Below are positions 29,777-38,341 of a stretch of 64,000 nt of DNA, piece after piece (position 1 is the stretch's first letter; each line of letters begins with the position of its first letter). Under the pieces are notes generated by a model. The model was not told the DNA's origin. It was given only the letters and a program-made list of their open reading frames with translations, and ran no database searches. The translations under genes were made by a program, and so were the position numbers. The DNA comes from Empedobacter tilapiae (GTDB taxonomy: Bacteria > Bacteroidota > Bacteroidia > Flavobacteriales > Weeksellaceae): NCBI RefSeq assembly GCF_004785645.1, contig NZ_SRPE01000005.1, forward strand, positions 62,001 through 126,000. The letters are read 5' to 3'.

Positions 29777-31095
29777 TTTTGTTTAAATCTATTGATACGT
29801 TCATTTTGCATTGATTCAAATTTTTCTGAACCAATATTTTTTAAATAATCTGTTAATTCTGGATTAGACATCGCATCTTTTGTACGATAAATATGCCCTC
29901 CATAATCCATGACAATTCTATCTAAACTTGCAATCAGTTTTTCAAGTTTACTATTCACTTTAAAATCTAAAGCAAGAGTGTAGCCTTTCATAGGAAAAGA
30001 ATTATAAGCTTGTAAATTATTTTCTCCAAATAATTTCAAAACAACTAAAAAAGAACCATTTCCACTGGCTGCAATTGTTTCTAAAATTTTTCGCATTCCT
30101 TCTTTCCCTTGTTCTTTTGGTATAACAAATTGATATTGAATAAATCCATTTTTACCATAAATACGATTCCAATTATGAACAGCATCCAATGGATAGAAAA
30201 ACGTCTCATAATCAACAATATTTTTCAAATGTTTTTTCCCTTGTTTATTAAAATATAACCAATTAAAGATCTTAATTGATAAAGGATTTAATACAAAATT
30301 TGGAAAAAAGAAGGGAATATTTAAATTCAACTTCTTTTTTATAGATAAAGGATTTTTCTTTAATTTTTCTGGTAATTCACTTAAAGCAGCATGCTCACCA
30401 CGCAACATAATAGACTTGCCTAAAGTAACTCCTTTTTGTAAACAATCTAGCCAAGCTACATTATATGTCCAAGATTCTGAAGATTCAAATAATTCGAAAA
30501 TTTCGTCTAGGTTCTTAGCTTGAATAGCTTCATTTCGAATATAGGCTGTTTCTATTTTTTTCATCATAAATCGAGCAGAAAGAATAACTCCTGTCAAACC
30601 CATTCCTCCTATTGTTGTCCAAAATAAATTTGTATTCTCATTTCTTGAACAACGTAAAATATCTCCATTTTCGATCATTAAATCAAAATGAATTAAATGA
30701 TCAGAGAAACAACCATCAATGTGGTGATTTTTTCCATGTACGTCTGATGCTATCGCACCACCAACAGTAATAAATTTTGTACCTGGAGTAACGGAAATAA
30801 AATAACCCGAAGGAATTGAAATTTCTAAAACTTCAGACAGTAAAACTCCTGACTCTACTTCTATTATTCCATGCTCTCTATCAAACTCAATAAATTTATT
30901 CCATTTAGAAGTAGAAATAATAGTATTCTGCAATGATGCATCTCCATAACAACGTCCATTTCCACGAGCAATTAATTCTTCATTTGAAAGAACTACTTCC
31001 TGAAATTCTAAAATTGTAGTAGGAGTTATAACATTGGCTTTTATAGACGGATAAAGTCCCCAATTAGCAACTGGGGTTAATTTTTTATTTTCCAT
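29773..31095 (-). CDS. FAD-dependent oxidoreductase, DprE1-like (polyprenyl-phosphoribose 2-oxidase type)
   Basis: 440 residues, vanillyl-alcohol oxidase superfamily. The FAD-binding motifs ARGNGRCYGDASLQ and VTPGTKFITVGGAIASDVHGKNHHIDGCFSDHL correspond closely to DprE1 (GRG.GRSYGD and GGAIA.DIHGKNHH...G.F..H). The C-terminal substrate domain follows (FFYPLDAVHNWNRIYGKNGFIQYQFVIP). DprE1 oxidises the C2 hydroxyl of decaprenyl-phosphoryl-ribose. Being next to DprE2-like and UbiA-like genes makes the assignment strong. Overlaps the UbiA gene by 11 nt. Confidence 0.88.
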   Translation of the reverse strand: MENKKLTPVANWGLYPSIKANVITPTTILEFQEVVLSNEELIARGNGRCYGDASLQNTIISTSKWNKFIEFDREHGIIEVESGVLLSEVLEISIPSGYFISVTPGTKFITVGGAIASDVHGKNHHIDGCFSDHLIHFDLMIENGDILRCSRNENTNLFWTTIGGMGLTGVILSARFMMKKIETAYIRNEAIQAKNLDEIFELFESSESWTYNVAWLDCLQKGVTLGKSIMLRGEHAALSELPEKLKKNPLSIKKKLNLNIPFFFPNFVLNPLSIKIFNWLYFNKQGKKHLKNIVDYETFFYPLDAVHNWNRIYGKNGFIQYQFVIPKEQGKEGMRKILETIAASGNGSFLVVLKLFGENNLQAYNSFPMKGYTLALDFKVNSKLEKLIASLDRIVMDYGGHIYRTKDAMSNPELTDYLKNIGSEKFESMQNERINRFKQK

Positions 31096-31960
31096 TGTTA
31101 AAATAAATCAATAAAACGTAACTAATTCCCCACATTATAATTAAAAACTGTAAAAAATGATCTTTAAAAATTAATTTAGTAGGTGATTCTGTTTTCATAT
31201 ATACAAATGTCTGTTGCAAATAGCGTAAAACAGCTGCAAAAACAAAAACAAAGGTGTAAATAATATAGTGGTGAAATTTGGATTGTGTCTCTGGTGAAAC
31301 AATAAACATCATATAGCAAATAACAGCCACAGTACAAGTAAGTGACAATGCAGAATTAAGAAAATTTAGATTGTAACCATCCAGAGATTTTCTTGTAATT
31401 CCTTCTAAATCGGCATTAATTAATTCTCCTCTTCTCTTTCCTAAGGCTAGAATCAGCGCCAAATCAAAAACCAATAAAATTGTCCAATCTGTTACTAGGA
31501 TTCCTGTCATATATCCTCCTACAAAGACTCTTAGTAAAAATCCTGTAGCAATAATGATAACATCTAAAATAGCTATTTGTTTAAGTTTAAATGAATAAGC
31601 TAGATTCATAAAGAAATAAATTGCAATTAATATTGCAACTTGTTTATTTCCTAAAAACCAAATCAATAGAGATGTAATAAAGATTAATACAAAGAATAAA
31701 GTTAACGCATTTGATTTAGAAATCTTCCCACTTGCTAATGGTCTATTTTTCTTTTCTGGATGTTTTTTATCTTTTTCTATGTCTACATAGTCATTTATAA
31801 TATAGATACTACTTGCTACAAAAGAAAATATTAGAAACCCATAAAATGATTCTATAAATAAATCTATTTCAAATAATTTTCCAGAAAAGAATATTGGTAA
31901 AAATACAAAGAGATTTTTCACCCATTGATTAACTCTTATAAGTTTTAGATAGTTTAACAT
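31085..31960 (-). CDS. UbiA-family prenyltransferase, decaprenyl-phosphate phosphoribosyltransferase type
   Basis: 291 residues, about eight membrane segments. MLNYLKLIRVNQWVKNLFVFLPIFFSG is the N-terminal motif of the phosphoribosyltransferase branch (RP.QW.KN..vF.PL.F). Metal-binding motif 1 is NDYVDIEKDKKHPEKKNRPLASG, and motif 2 lies in LALILALGKRRGEL, where KRRGE/KRxxEL is typical of DPPR synthases rather than of quinone or heme prenyltransferases. It would join phosphoribosyl pyrophosphate to polyprenyl phosphate at the inner membrane. First gene of the four-gene lipid-pentose set. Confidence 0.9.
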   Translation of the reverse strand: MLNYLKLIRVNQWVKNLFVFLPIFFSGKLFEIDLFIESFYGFLIFSFVASSIYIINDYVDIEKDKKHPEKKNRPLASGKISKSNALTLFFVLIFITSLLIWFLGNKQVAILIAIYFFMNLAYSFKLKQIAILDVIIIATGFLLRVFVGGYMTGILVTDWTILLVFDLALILALGKRRGELINADLEGITRKSLDGYNLNFLNSALSLTCTVAVICYMMFIVSPETQSKFHHYIIYTFVFVFAAVLRYLQQTFVYMKTESPTKLIFKDHFLQFLIIMWGISYVLLIYFNNGK

Positions 31961-31967
31961 TAAACAT

Positions 31968-32900
31968 TTATTTTTTTAAAATATTTTTTAAATCTTTACT
32001 CAAAAGTCTATTGAATTTTTCTACTCCAATTTGATTCAAATGATTATTATCAAAAAAATCTGTAGAATCTCTTAATTCAATTAAATTTTGGTAATTCTTA
32101 TAATTTCCTAATTTATCTAAAAACTGATCCACTTCATTATGATTACTAATTGATTTATATAAATCATTTGTAATTGGCGCTTGCACAATGTAGACTTCAA
32201 TCCCTTTACTTTTTATAAACTTAATATTATTAATTAATTCTTCTTTTTGATTTTCTCTTAAATCCCAATTCGAAAAATTTTCTTTATCAAATATATTTTT
32301 TCTAAACTTTGTTTCTACAAATCCCGTAAGAGAAACATAAGTATCCCCTCCTTGACTAATTTCTTCTTTAAACTTCCTATTCAAACCAAAAGTTTGACGA
32401 AATCCTGAAAAAATTAAAGTATTATACGCTAATAAATTATGCACTTCATTTGCCATTTCAATTGAATTGAGATCAATTTTATTATTACTTAAAATATCCA
32501 AAGAAGACTCCACTCCATCTATATTCATTGTTCCTGCATACGCTTCATAAACAACAAGTTTAGGATTAATTTGTTCCAAATATTGATGTAACAAAACCTT
32601 TGTATTGATGGGTGTTTGAGCACTTGAGCCTAAATTAAAAGCTGTAATTCCATCTTTCTTCAAAATTCTGGGATCAATTCCTCTATATGCATGCGAAGAA
32701 CCTACAATCAAAACATCAATATTTTTAATTTTTTGTGCATCTTGCATTCGTGAAAATGTATGTCCATAACATCCCATACAGCTTCTTACATTTTTAGACA
32801 TATAAAATGGTAAAACTGAACTCCAAAGTGGCATTATAGTAATATAAAATACAATTGCAAATAAAGAGAATAGACCTGAATTAATTAAAAACTTCTTCAT
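31968..32900 (-). CDS. SGNH-like membrane-anchored protein, partner of the MBOAT acyltransferase
   Basis: 310 residues. An N-terminal membrane anchor (about 5-27) is followed by an extracytoplasmic SGNH/GDSL-like domain. Block I is VLIVGSSHAYRGIDP (nucleophile Ser in GSSH), and the C-terminal DSTDFFDNNHLNQIGVEKFN holds the Asp and His. The layout is like DltD/AlgJ-type partners that take the acyl group from an MBOAT protein and pass it to a glycan. It lies 3 nt after the MBOAT gene. Two cysteines (SCMGCYG) near the anchor are unusual. Confidence 0.8.
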   Translation of the reverse strand: MKKFLINSGLFSLFAIVFYITIMPLWSSVLPFYMSKNVRSCMGCYGHTFSRMQDAQKIKNIDVLIVGSSHAYRGIDPRILKKDGITAFNLGSSAQTPINTKVLLHQYLEQINPKLVVYEAYAGTMNIDGVESSLDILSNNKIDLNSIEMANEVHNLLAYNTLIFSGFRQTFGLNRKFKEEISQGGDTYVSLTGFVETKFRKNIFDKENFSNWDLRENQKEELINNIKFIKSKGIEVYIVQAPITNDLYKSISNHNEVDQFLDKLGNYKNYQNLIELRDSTDFFDNNHLNQIGVEKFNRLLSKDLKNILKK

Positions 32901-32903
32901 CTT

Positions 32904-34346
32904 TTAAAATTGAAAATAAATAAACGGACTTTCTTCTGTTTGTAAAAACAAACCGATTAACATCACAACAAAAGCATAGAAACACCATCTCACCCATTTT
33001 GGTTTAGAAAATAAAAACTTCTCTATTCCATAATTATTTCTTCTTCCAATCCATTCTATCACCAATAAAAATGCAATTAAAATCAACGTAGCTAAAGCAC
33101 TTTTTCGTAAAGTAGGGAATGAAAAAAGTGACTGATTAAAAATTCCTCCAATATATTCAAACGCATGTGTAACTGAATTAGCACGAAAAAATATCCAGGC
33201 CAAAGCTGTTAAACTAAATGTCAAAATCATATTAAATAATTCTCTGAAACTTGGCAACATTCGATCCTGTGCAACAATTTCTAAATTATTTCGATTCGTT
33301 TTTAATAAAATAGAAGGCATAATAAATAACGCATTCAAGAATCCCCAAAAAATAAAGGTCCAATTCGCTCCGTGCCAAAAACCACTTACAATAAAAATGA
33401 TAAATGTATTGCGAACACGCATCCAATTTCCTCCTTTACTTCCTCCTAATGGAATGTATAAATAATCTCGAAACCATGTTGATAACGAAATGTGCCAACG
33501 TCTCCAAAATTCAGCAATATCACGAGAGAAATAAGGATAATTAAAGTTTTTCAATAAATTAATCCCAAACAAACGAGCTACACCAAGTGCAATATCAGAA
33601 TACCCAGAAAAGTCTCCATAAATCTGAAATGTAAAGAAAATAGCTCCTAAAACTAAATTAGATCCTGACTGCGATTCAGGATTCGAGAATATTTCATTCG
33701 CATAAATTGCACAATTATCAGCAATCACCATTTTCTTGAATAACCCCCAAAGAATTTGGCGCATTCCGTCTACAGCTTGAGAATAATCAAAAACTCTTTT
33801 CTTTTTTATCTGAGGTAAAAGATGCGTCGCTCTTTCTATAGGTCCTGCAACTAACAATGGAAAGAAACTTACGAAAACCGAATAATCTACTACATTTCGC
33901 TCTGCTTTTAGTCTTCCATAATAAATATCAATAATATAAGATAACCCATGAAAAGTATAAAACGAGATACCTACTGGCAAAATTATATTCAATGTCCAAG
34001 GATGAACTTCCAAACCAAATCCATTTAACATTTCTGCAAAAGAATCTACAAAGAAGTTATAATATTTAAAAAAGCCTAAAAAACCAAGATTAATCCCAAT
34101 ACTGATTGTTAACCATATTTTTTTTAGTTTTTGAGAAGTAGCTTCTTCTATTTTTATTCCTGAATAGTAGTCTAAAAATGTAGAAAACCCTAACAAAAAC
34201 ATAAAACGCCAATCCCAACAACCATAGAAATAGTAACTCGCTACTAAAAGCAAGATATTTTGAAATTTTAAATTCTTTCTCAATAACCAATAAAGAGTAA
34301 ACACGATTGGTAAAAAAACCGCAAAAGAAATAGAATTAAATAACAT
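32904..34346 (-). CDS. MBOAT family O-acyltransferase (AlgI/DltB-like)
   Basis: 480 residues, about eleven membrane segments. MLFNSISFAVFLPIVFTLYW is the standard AlgI-like start; further motifs are FPLLVAGPIERATHLLPQ, FWRRWHISLSTWFRDYLYIPLGGSKGG and the catalytic His region VSGFWHGANWTFIFWG. Such proteins carry acyl groups across the inner membrane for alginate, teichoic acid or EPS acylation. With the SGNH gene it forms a two-gene acylation module inside the locus. Confidence 0.95.
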   Translation of the reverse strand: MLFNSISFAVFLPIVFTLYWLLRKNLKFQNILLLVASYYFYGCWDWRFMFLLGFSTFLDYYSGIKIEEATSQKLKKIWLTISIGINLGFLGFFKYYNFFVDSFAEMLNGFGLEVHPWTLNIILPVGISFYTFHGLSYIIDIYYGRLKAERNVVDYSVFVSFFPLLVAGPIERATHLLPQIKKKRVFDYSQAVDGMRQILWGLFKKMVIADNCAIYANEIFSNPESQSGSNLVLGAIFFTFQIYGDFSGYSDIALGVARLFGINLLKNFNYPYFSRDIAEFWRRWHISLSTWFRDYLYIPLGGSKGGNWMRVRNTFIIFIVSGFWHGANWTFIFWGFLNALFIMPSILLKTNRNNLEIVAQDRMLPSFRELFNMILTFSLTALAWIFFRANSVTHAFEYIGGIFNQSLFSFPTLRKSALATLILIAFLLVIEWIGRRNNYGIEKFLFSKPKWVRWCFYAFVVMLIGLFLQTEESPFIYFQF

Positions 34347-34349
34347 ATT

Positions 34350-35261
34350 TTATTTCTGTTTATAATATAGATAAGACAACGGATAAATCAATGTTGATAA
34401 CATTTTAAATTGCTTCAATTCTTTATTTATCTCTGATAAATCTCGTTGATTAATAATTGAATACACTTGATATCCAACTAAGTTACGAATCAAAGCTTTT
34501 GGATAATTAAAAAGTTTTTTTCCATAAGAATTTAGAAATGAGCGATAACCTTCCATTAATCCAAAAGTGTTTTTTCCACTCCAACGTGTATTCGAAACAG
34601 AATTCTCATCTGATTCATCCAAATGATAGTTACGAACAACTTTATTAACAAATCTAGTTTTTACTCCATTAGCATCATAAGTATTAAAAAATACTGTTTG
34701 CGGAATATATCCTTTGTTTTTGTATAATGAATAATCAAAGTTTTTCAACAACTGTTGATAAGTCTTTGTTATAAAAATACCAAACTTATCTCCACGCACT
34801 TTATACTTATATCTCATATCGAAAATAGATCCATCAAAACCATTATTTGGATATTGATCTCCTACAATTTTTCCATCTGTATATTGCGACAATCCCATTA
34901 CAGAAATATATTCGTCTTGATTTTGAATTTGTTCAACCTCATCAAATAATATTTGTAACGAATCTGTTGGATACGAATCATCCGAATCTACAATCATAAA
35001 ATACTTAGAAGTCACTTTCTTAATTCCTTCAAAAACAGTAACAAATTTATGCTGGTTTTCATTCCAGAAATATTCAATCTTTAATAAATTTTCTTCTTGA
35101 AAAGATTCAACCAATTCTTTTGTATTATCAGTAGAACCATCGTCCATTATGATCCATTTAAAATCTTTAAATATTTGATTTTTCAATGAATCATAGACTC
35201 GGGTCAATGTATGTGCACGATTATATGAAGGTGTGACAATTGTAATTTTAACTTCGCTCAT
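34350..35261 (-). CDS. Glycosyltransferase family 2
   Basis: 303 residues from the ATG at 35261 (MSEVKITIVTPSYNRAHTL). A start ten codons upstream at 35291 is possible, but the shorter form gives a 14-nt overlap with the previous gene, like other junctions in this locus, and begins right before the family motif. Further motifs: KWIIMDDGSTDNTKELV and YFMIVDSDDSYPTDSL. Reminiscent of the YfnF/teichoic-type GT2 proteins of EPS loci. Donor unknown. Confidence 0.9.
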   Translation of the reverse strand: MSEVKITIVTPSYNRAHTLTRVYDSLKNQIFKDFKWIIMDDGSTDNTKELVESFQEENLLKIEYFWNENQHKFVTVFEGIKKVTSKYFMIVDSDDSYPTDSLQILFDEVEQIQNQDEYISVMGLSQYTDGKIVGDQYPNNGFDGSIFDMRYKYKVRGDKFGIFITKTYQQLLKNFDYSLYKNKGYIPQTVFFNTYDANGVKTRFVNKVVRNYHLDESDENSVSNTRWSGKNTFGLMEGYRSFLNSYGKKLFNYPKALIRNLVGYQVYSIINQRDLSEINKELKQFKMLSTLIYPLSYLYYKQK

Positions 35262-36435
35262 TTTCAAGTTTGATTTGATTTTGTTGCTCAAAAATTTCAG
35301 TTACCTGATTATATATCTTTTTCGAGTCAAACTTCTTATATGAGTCTTTGGTATTTTGCTTGATTTTTTCAATCAATTCAGGTTGAGTAAAAACTTTTTT
35401 CATCGCTTCATAAATCTCTTCTTCATCATAATTTACTAAAATTCCATCAACCCCTCCATCTACCATCTCTGGAATCCCACCAACATTTGTACTGATTATT
35501 GGCTTTTCTAATGCTAATGCCTCATTTATTACCAAAGGATAGGCTTCTGATCTTGTTGGTAATACAAAATAATCAGCATTTTTGATATATGGATAAGGGT
35601 TAATTTTTGTGCCTAGTAATTTAAATGATTCATTTAATCCTAATTGATTTATTTGTTCTATTAAATTATTCTTTTCCTCTCCATCACCCAAAACTACAAT
35701 ACTATGTTCAAAACCTTCTTTAATTAATTTACGATGAATATTAACCAACGTATGATAACCTTTTCTACTATGTAAACGTCCTACAGAACAAAAGATCGGT
35801 TTCTTCAATTCTTCATATTTAACTTCAAATTCTAACGCTTTTTCTTTCACCTTATCTGTATGAATCGCATTGTAGACAACAGAACTACTAGAATAAGTTA
35901 CATCATAAAATTCTTTTATTACATTCTTAATATGTGCAGCACAAAAAATAACATGATCAAATTTTTTCATTTGATCTATTCTTGCTTTTGCTCTTTCTTG
36001 GTTTACATCATATGTAACATCAGTATGAAACCAAGCTATTTTTCTTGAATTTTTATCTGGAGAATTTAATACCATATCAAATTCTGCATAGCTAGAAGCT
36101 ATTTCGATATCGTATTTTTCTGGAACTTTTAATTTATATAAAATTGAAGGAAATTTATCATAAACTTCTAGTTTCATTCGTCGCCAAATCAATTGTATTT
36201 TCTGCATAAAAGAATTAGAACTCATTTGTTCTTTTCCTTTTTCTACAACAATCAATTTTAAATCAGCCGGAATTTCTTTTACTAATTCACCTTGATATAA
36301 ATTAAGCATCAAAGTAAAATCGAATTTATCTTTTGGTAAGTTTCGTAACAAATCTAAAACTACTCTCGGAACTCCACCCATTTCTAACGAACGAAGCCTA
36401 AAAAGCACTTTAATTTTTTTAGGTTGATTTGACAT
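35248..36435 (-). CDS. Glycosyltransferase family 4 (GT-B), first gene of the polysaccharide locus
   Basis: 395 residues. IKVLFRLRSLEMGGVPRVVLDLLRNL at the N-terminus, then FCSVGRLHSRKGYHTLVNIH, VVLGDGEEKNNLI, and DYFVLPTRSEAYPLVINEALALEKPIISTNVGG with the E(x7)E motif. A promoter box (TATTTTTG) lies 17 nt before its ATG, so it begins the transcription unit. Donor unknown. Confidence 0.93.
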   Translation of the reverse strand: MSNQPKKIKVLFRLRSLEMGGVPRVVLDLLRNLPKDKFDFTLMLNLYQGELVKEIPADLKLIVVEKGKEQMSSNSFMQKIQLIWRRMKLEVYDKFPSILYKLKVPEKYDIEIASSYAEFDMVLNSPDKNSRKIAWFHTDVTYDVNQERAKARIDQMKKFDHVIFCAAHIKNVIKEFYDVTYSSSSVVYNAIHTDKVKEKALEFEVKYEELKKPIFCSVGRLHSRKGYHTLVNIHRKLIKEGFEHSIVVLGDGEEKNNLIEQINQLGLNESFKLLGTKINPYPYIKNADYFVLPTRSEAYPLVINEALALEKPIISTNVGGIPEMVDGGVDGILVNYDEEEIYEAMKKVFTQPELIEKIKQNTKDSYKKFDSKKIYNQVTEIFEQQNQIKLENERS

Positions 36436-36452
36436 TTGGTTAGTTTAATTGA

Positions 36453-36460
36453 CAAAAATA
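36453..36460 (-). promoter_or_regulatory. Promoter -7 box (TATTTTTG) at the head of the polysaccharide locus
   Basis: Minus-strand TATTTTTG, ending 17 nt before the ATG at 36435. Fits TAnnTTTG and lies in the divergent intergenic region with the Smr gene. Confidence 0.5.
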
Positions 36461-36516
36461 CAACATTGAGTTTGAATTGAATAATACAACAATCTAAAAA
36501 CTCATGAAATAATTCT

Positions 36517-36524
36517 TAATTTTG
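36517..36524 (+). promoter_or_regulatory. Promoter -7 box (TAATTTTG) of the Smr-domain gene
   Basis: TAATTTTG followed by CA, ending 14 nt before the ATG at 36539. Confidence 0.55.
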
Positions 36525-36538
36525 CAAAAAAGAAGAAA

Positions 36539-37054
36539 ATGTTCAAAATTGGAACAAAAGTTAAAGTAATCGATGACAATATTTCAGGAATAATCACCAA
36601 ATTAAAAGGTGATTGCATTTACTTTAATGATGAGTTTGGTTTTGAGCATGAATATCACAAAGGCGAAATCATCAAAGATATCGTGATTAATTACGAAGAA
36701 TATCGTGATGAAGAAATAAAAGAATTTTCGAAACCAAAATTTAGAACATTCCGAAAATCTCATCGTCATCCTTACTTAACGCGAGAAATTGATTTGCACA
36801 TCGAAAATTTAGTTGATAATTGGCGCGATTTAGATAATGCTCAAATTATACAAACGCAGTTAGATGTAGCTAGAAATGAGGTTGAACGTGCAATGTTTGA
36901 AAGTCAAATTCGATTGATTTTAATTCATGGATACGGAAAAGGAATTTTGAAAAAAGAAATTACCGAATTATTGTATCGCTATACCAATATCGAATTCTAT
37001 GACGCCTCGTTTAAGGAATATCACGGCGACGCCATAGAAATTAAATTTGTTTAA
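36539..37054 (+). CDS. Smr-domain protein (MutS2 C-terminal-like, DUF2027-type)
   Basis: 171 residues. An N-terminal small beta domain (MFKIGTKVKVIDDNISGIIT) is followed by a C-terminal Smr domain: REIDLHIENL (the DLH motif) and IHGYGKGILKKEITELL (the HGxGxGxLr motif), ending in the EYHGDAIEIKF strand typical of Smr. Smr domains bind or cut branched nucleic acids or act in ribosome-collision rescue. Short stand-alone forms like this are common in Bacteroidota and uncharacterised. Confidence 0.9.
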   Translation: MFKIGTKVKVIDDNISGIITKLKGDCIYFNDEFGFEHEYHKGEIIKDIVINYEEYRDEEIKEFSKPKFRTFRKSHRHPYLTREIDLHIENLVDNWRDLDNAQIIQTQLDVARNEVERAMFESQIRLILIHGYGKGILKKEITELLYRYTNIEFYDASFKEYHGDAIEIKFV

Positions 37055-37088
37055 ACCTTTATAATTGGTAGAAACTGAACTATTAAGA

Positions 37089-37739
37089 TTAAAATCTTTT
37101 GATCCAATCCATCAAATCAAAATAATTCTGAGGAACAATTCCGTGCCCACTTCTGTATTCGTGGTATTCGAAATTAATATTTAGAGATTTTAAAAACTCA
37201 TCACCAATTCTACCCATTTCTATTGGTAAAACAACATCCTCTATTCCATGAGAAATAAAGAAATTTAAGTTTGAAAAATCTTTTGTTTTATCAAAATTAC
37301 CAATGATTTCAAACTCTGGATAACCGCTTAAAATGGCAACGTTTTTAATCTTTTCAGGATTATTTAAAGCAATCGCATAACTCAAGATTGCACCTTGACT
37401 AAAGCCCATCAATGTTACATTTGACGCATCTAAACTCTCTTGTTGAACAATTGCATCAATAAATTCGACTAATTTATGACGAGATTCTATTGCTTGCACT
37501 TCATCCATCCATTTTTCATTGTTTACAAAATTGATATCATACCATGCGTATCCTCCATACATAATATCATGTAAGGCACGTACACTTACAATATGTGAGT
37601 TTTGCGGTAAATCTTGTGCGAACGAAAACAAATCTTCTTCGTTACTTCCATAACCATGAATCAATACAAAAAGTGGTGTTTTTTCTGTCTTAATCACAGG
37701 TAAACGTTCTATATATTTTATTCCGTTTAATTCTTTCAT
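37089..37739 (-). CDS. Alpha/beta hydrolase, carboxylesterase/phospholipase (YpfH-like) family
   Basis: 216 residues. LFVLIHGYGSNEEDLFSFAQDL holds the oxyanion HG motif, VTLMGFSQGAILSYAIAL the nucleophile Ser (GFSQG), FFISHGIEDVVLP the Asp and YRSGHGIVPQ the His. This is the small esterase family of LypA/YpfH type, active on short acyl esters in the cytosol. No signal peptide. Convergent with the Smr gene with a 34-nt gap and no obvious hairpin. Natural substrate unknown. Confidence 0.9.
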   Translation of the reverse strand: MKELNGIKYIERLPVIKTEKTPLFVLIHGYGSNEEDLFSFAQDLPQNSHIVSVRALHDIMYGGYAWYDINFVNNEKWMDEVQAIESRHKLVEFIDAIVQQESLDASNVTLMGFSQGAILSYAIALNNPEKIKNVAILSGYPEFEIIGNFDKTKDFSNLNFFISHGIEDVVLPIEMGRIGDEFLKSLNINFEYHEYRSGHGIVPQNYFDLMDWIKRF

Positions 37740-37888
37740 CTTGCTTTATTTTCAGCGAATTTAACTCTAATTTCTAAATCAAAAAATACTCTTTTAATAG
37801 AATAAGCCTAAACTTATTCACCTCTCTAATTCAATTTAGACTATAAATAAATATACATCTTAAATAAGCTATTTTAGATATAAAGATA

Positions 37889-37896
37889 TAAATTTG
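37889..37896 (+). promoter_or_regulatory. Promoter -7 box (TAAATTTG) directly before the start codon at 37901
   Basis: TAAATTTG then GGGT then ATG. The G is 4 nt from the ATG, which implies a leaderless or nearly leaderless transcript for the metal-efflux locus. Confidence 0.55.
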
Positions 37897-37900
37897 GGGT

Positions 37901-38281
37901 ATGAAGCTTTTGGCAACGAAAATATTAATTTTTTTATATTTAACGACTTCTACTCAATTTTCGCAATTGTATAAGTTGCCTATCTTCTTTTCTCATTTTA
38001 TAGAACATTTACAAAAGGATGATTCTATGGGAGGAATAGTAGACTTTGTAATTCTTCATTACAATGGACATGAAAAAGATGCAGATTGGGAAACTGATCA
38101 GAAATTACCTTTCATAAAAATAGAAGTTGCTCATATTGACCAAAGCTATCTTCCTATTGTTGTGTTCACAATTCCTCAAATAATAAAAGAAGTTCATCAC
38201 GAACTTGTAACTTCGTTTGATGAAAACTTTATTTATTTTCATTACTCAGATTCAATTTGGCAACCGCCAAGACAAGCGTAA
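37901..38281 (+). CDS. Small secreted protein of unknown function preceding the metal-efflux genes
   Basis: 126 residues. A signal peptide-like N-terminus (MKLLATKILIFLYLTTSTQFSQ) and a soluble part rich in His (SHFIEHLQ, FVILHYNGHEKDADW, VAHIDQSY, EVHHEL, YFHYSD). Similar small His-containing proteins are often found just upstream of CusA-type genes in Flavobacteriia. The histidines could bind metal in the periplasm, but this is inference. Not recognised as a named family. 107 nt separate it from the RND gene. Confidence 0.7.
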   Translation: MKLLATKILIFLYLTTSTQFSQLYKLPIFFSHFIEHLQKDDSMGGIVDFVILHYNGHEKDADWETDQKLPFIKIEVAHIDQSYLPIVVFTIPQIIKEVHHELVTSFDENFIYFHYSDSIWQPPRQA

Positions 38282-38341
38282 TTTTCTCTAGATAACTTTT
38301 GATTCTTTTTAGATTTATTCTTTTAGAATCTATCTCTCATG

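Noticed and set aside
15221-36435. Recent horizontal transfer of the polysaccharide locus marked by mobile elements
   Set aside because: Polysaccharide loci are often exchanged, but I see no integrase, insertion sequence, tRNA or flanking repeats; base composition cannot be judged reliably by eye in an already AT-rich genome.
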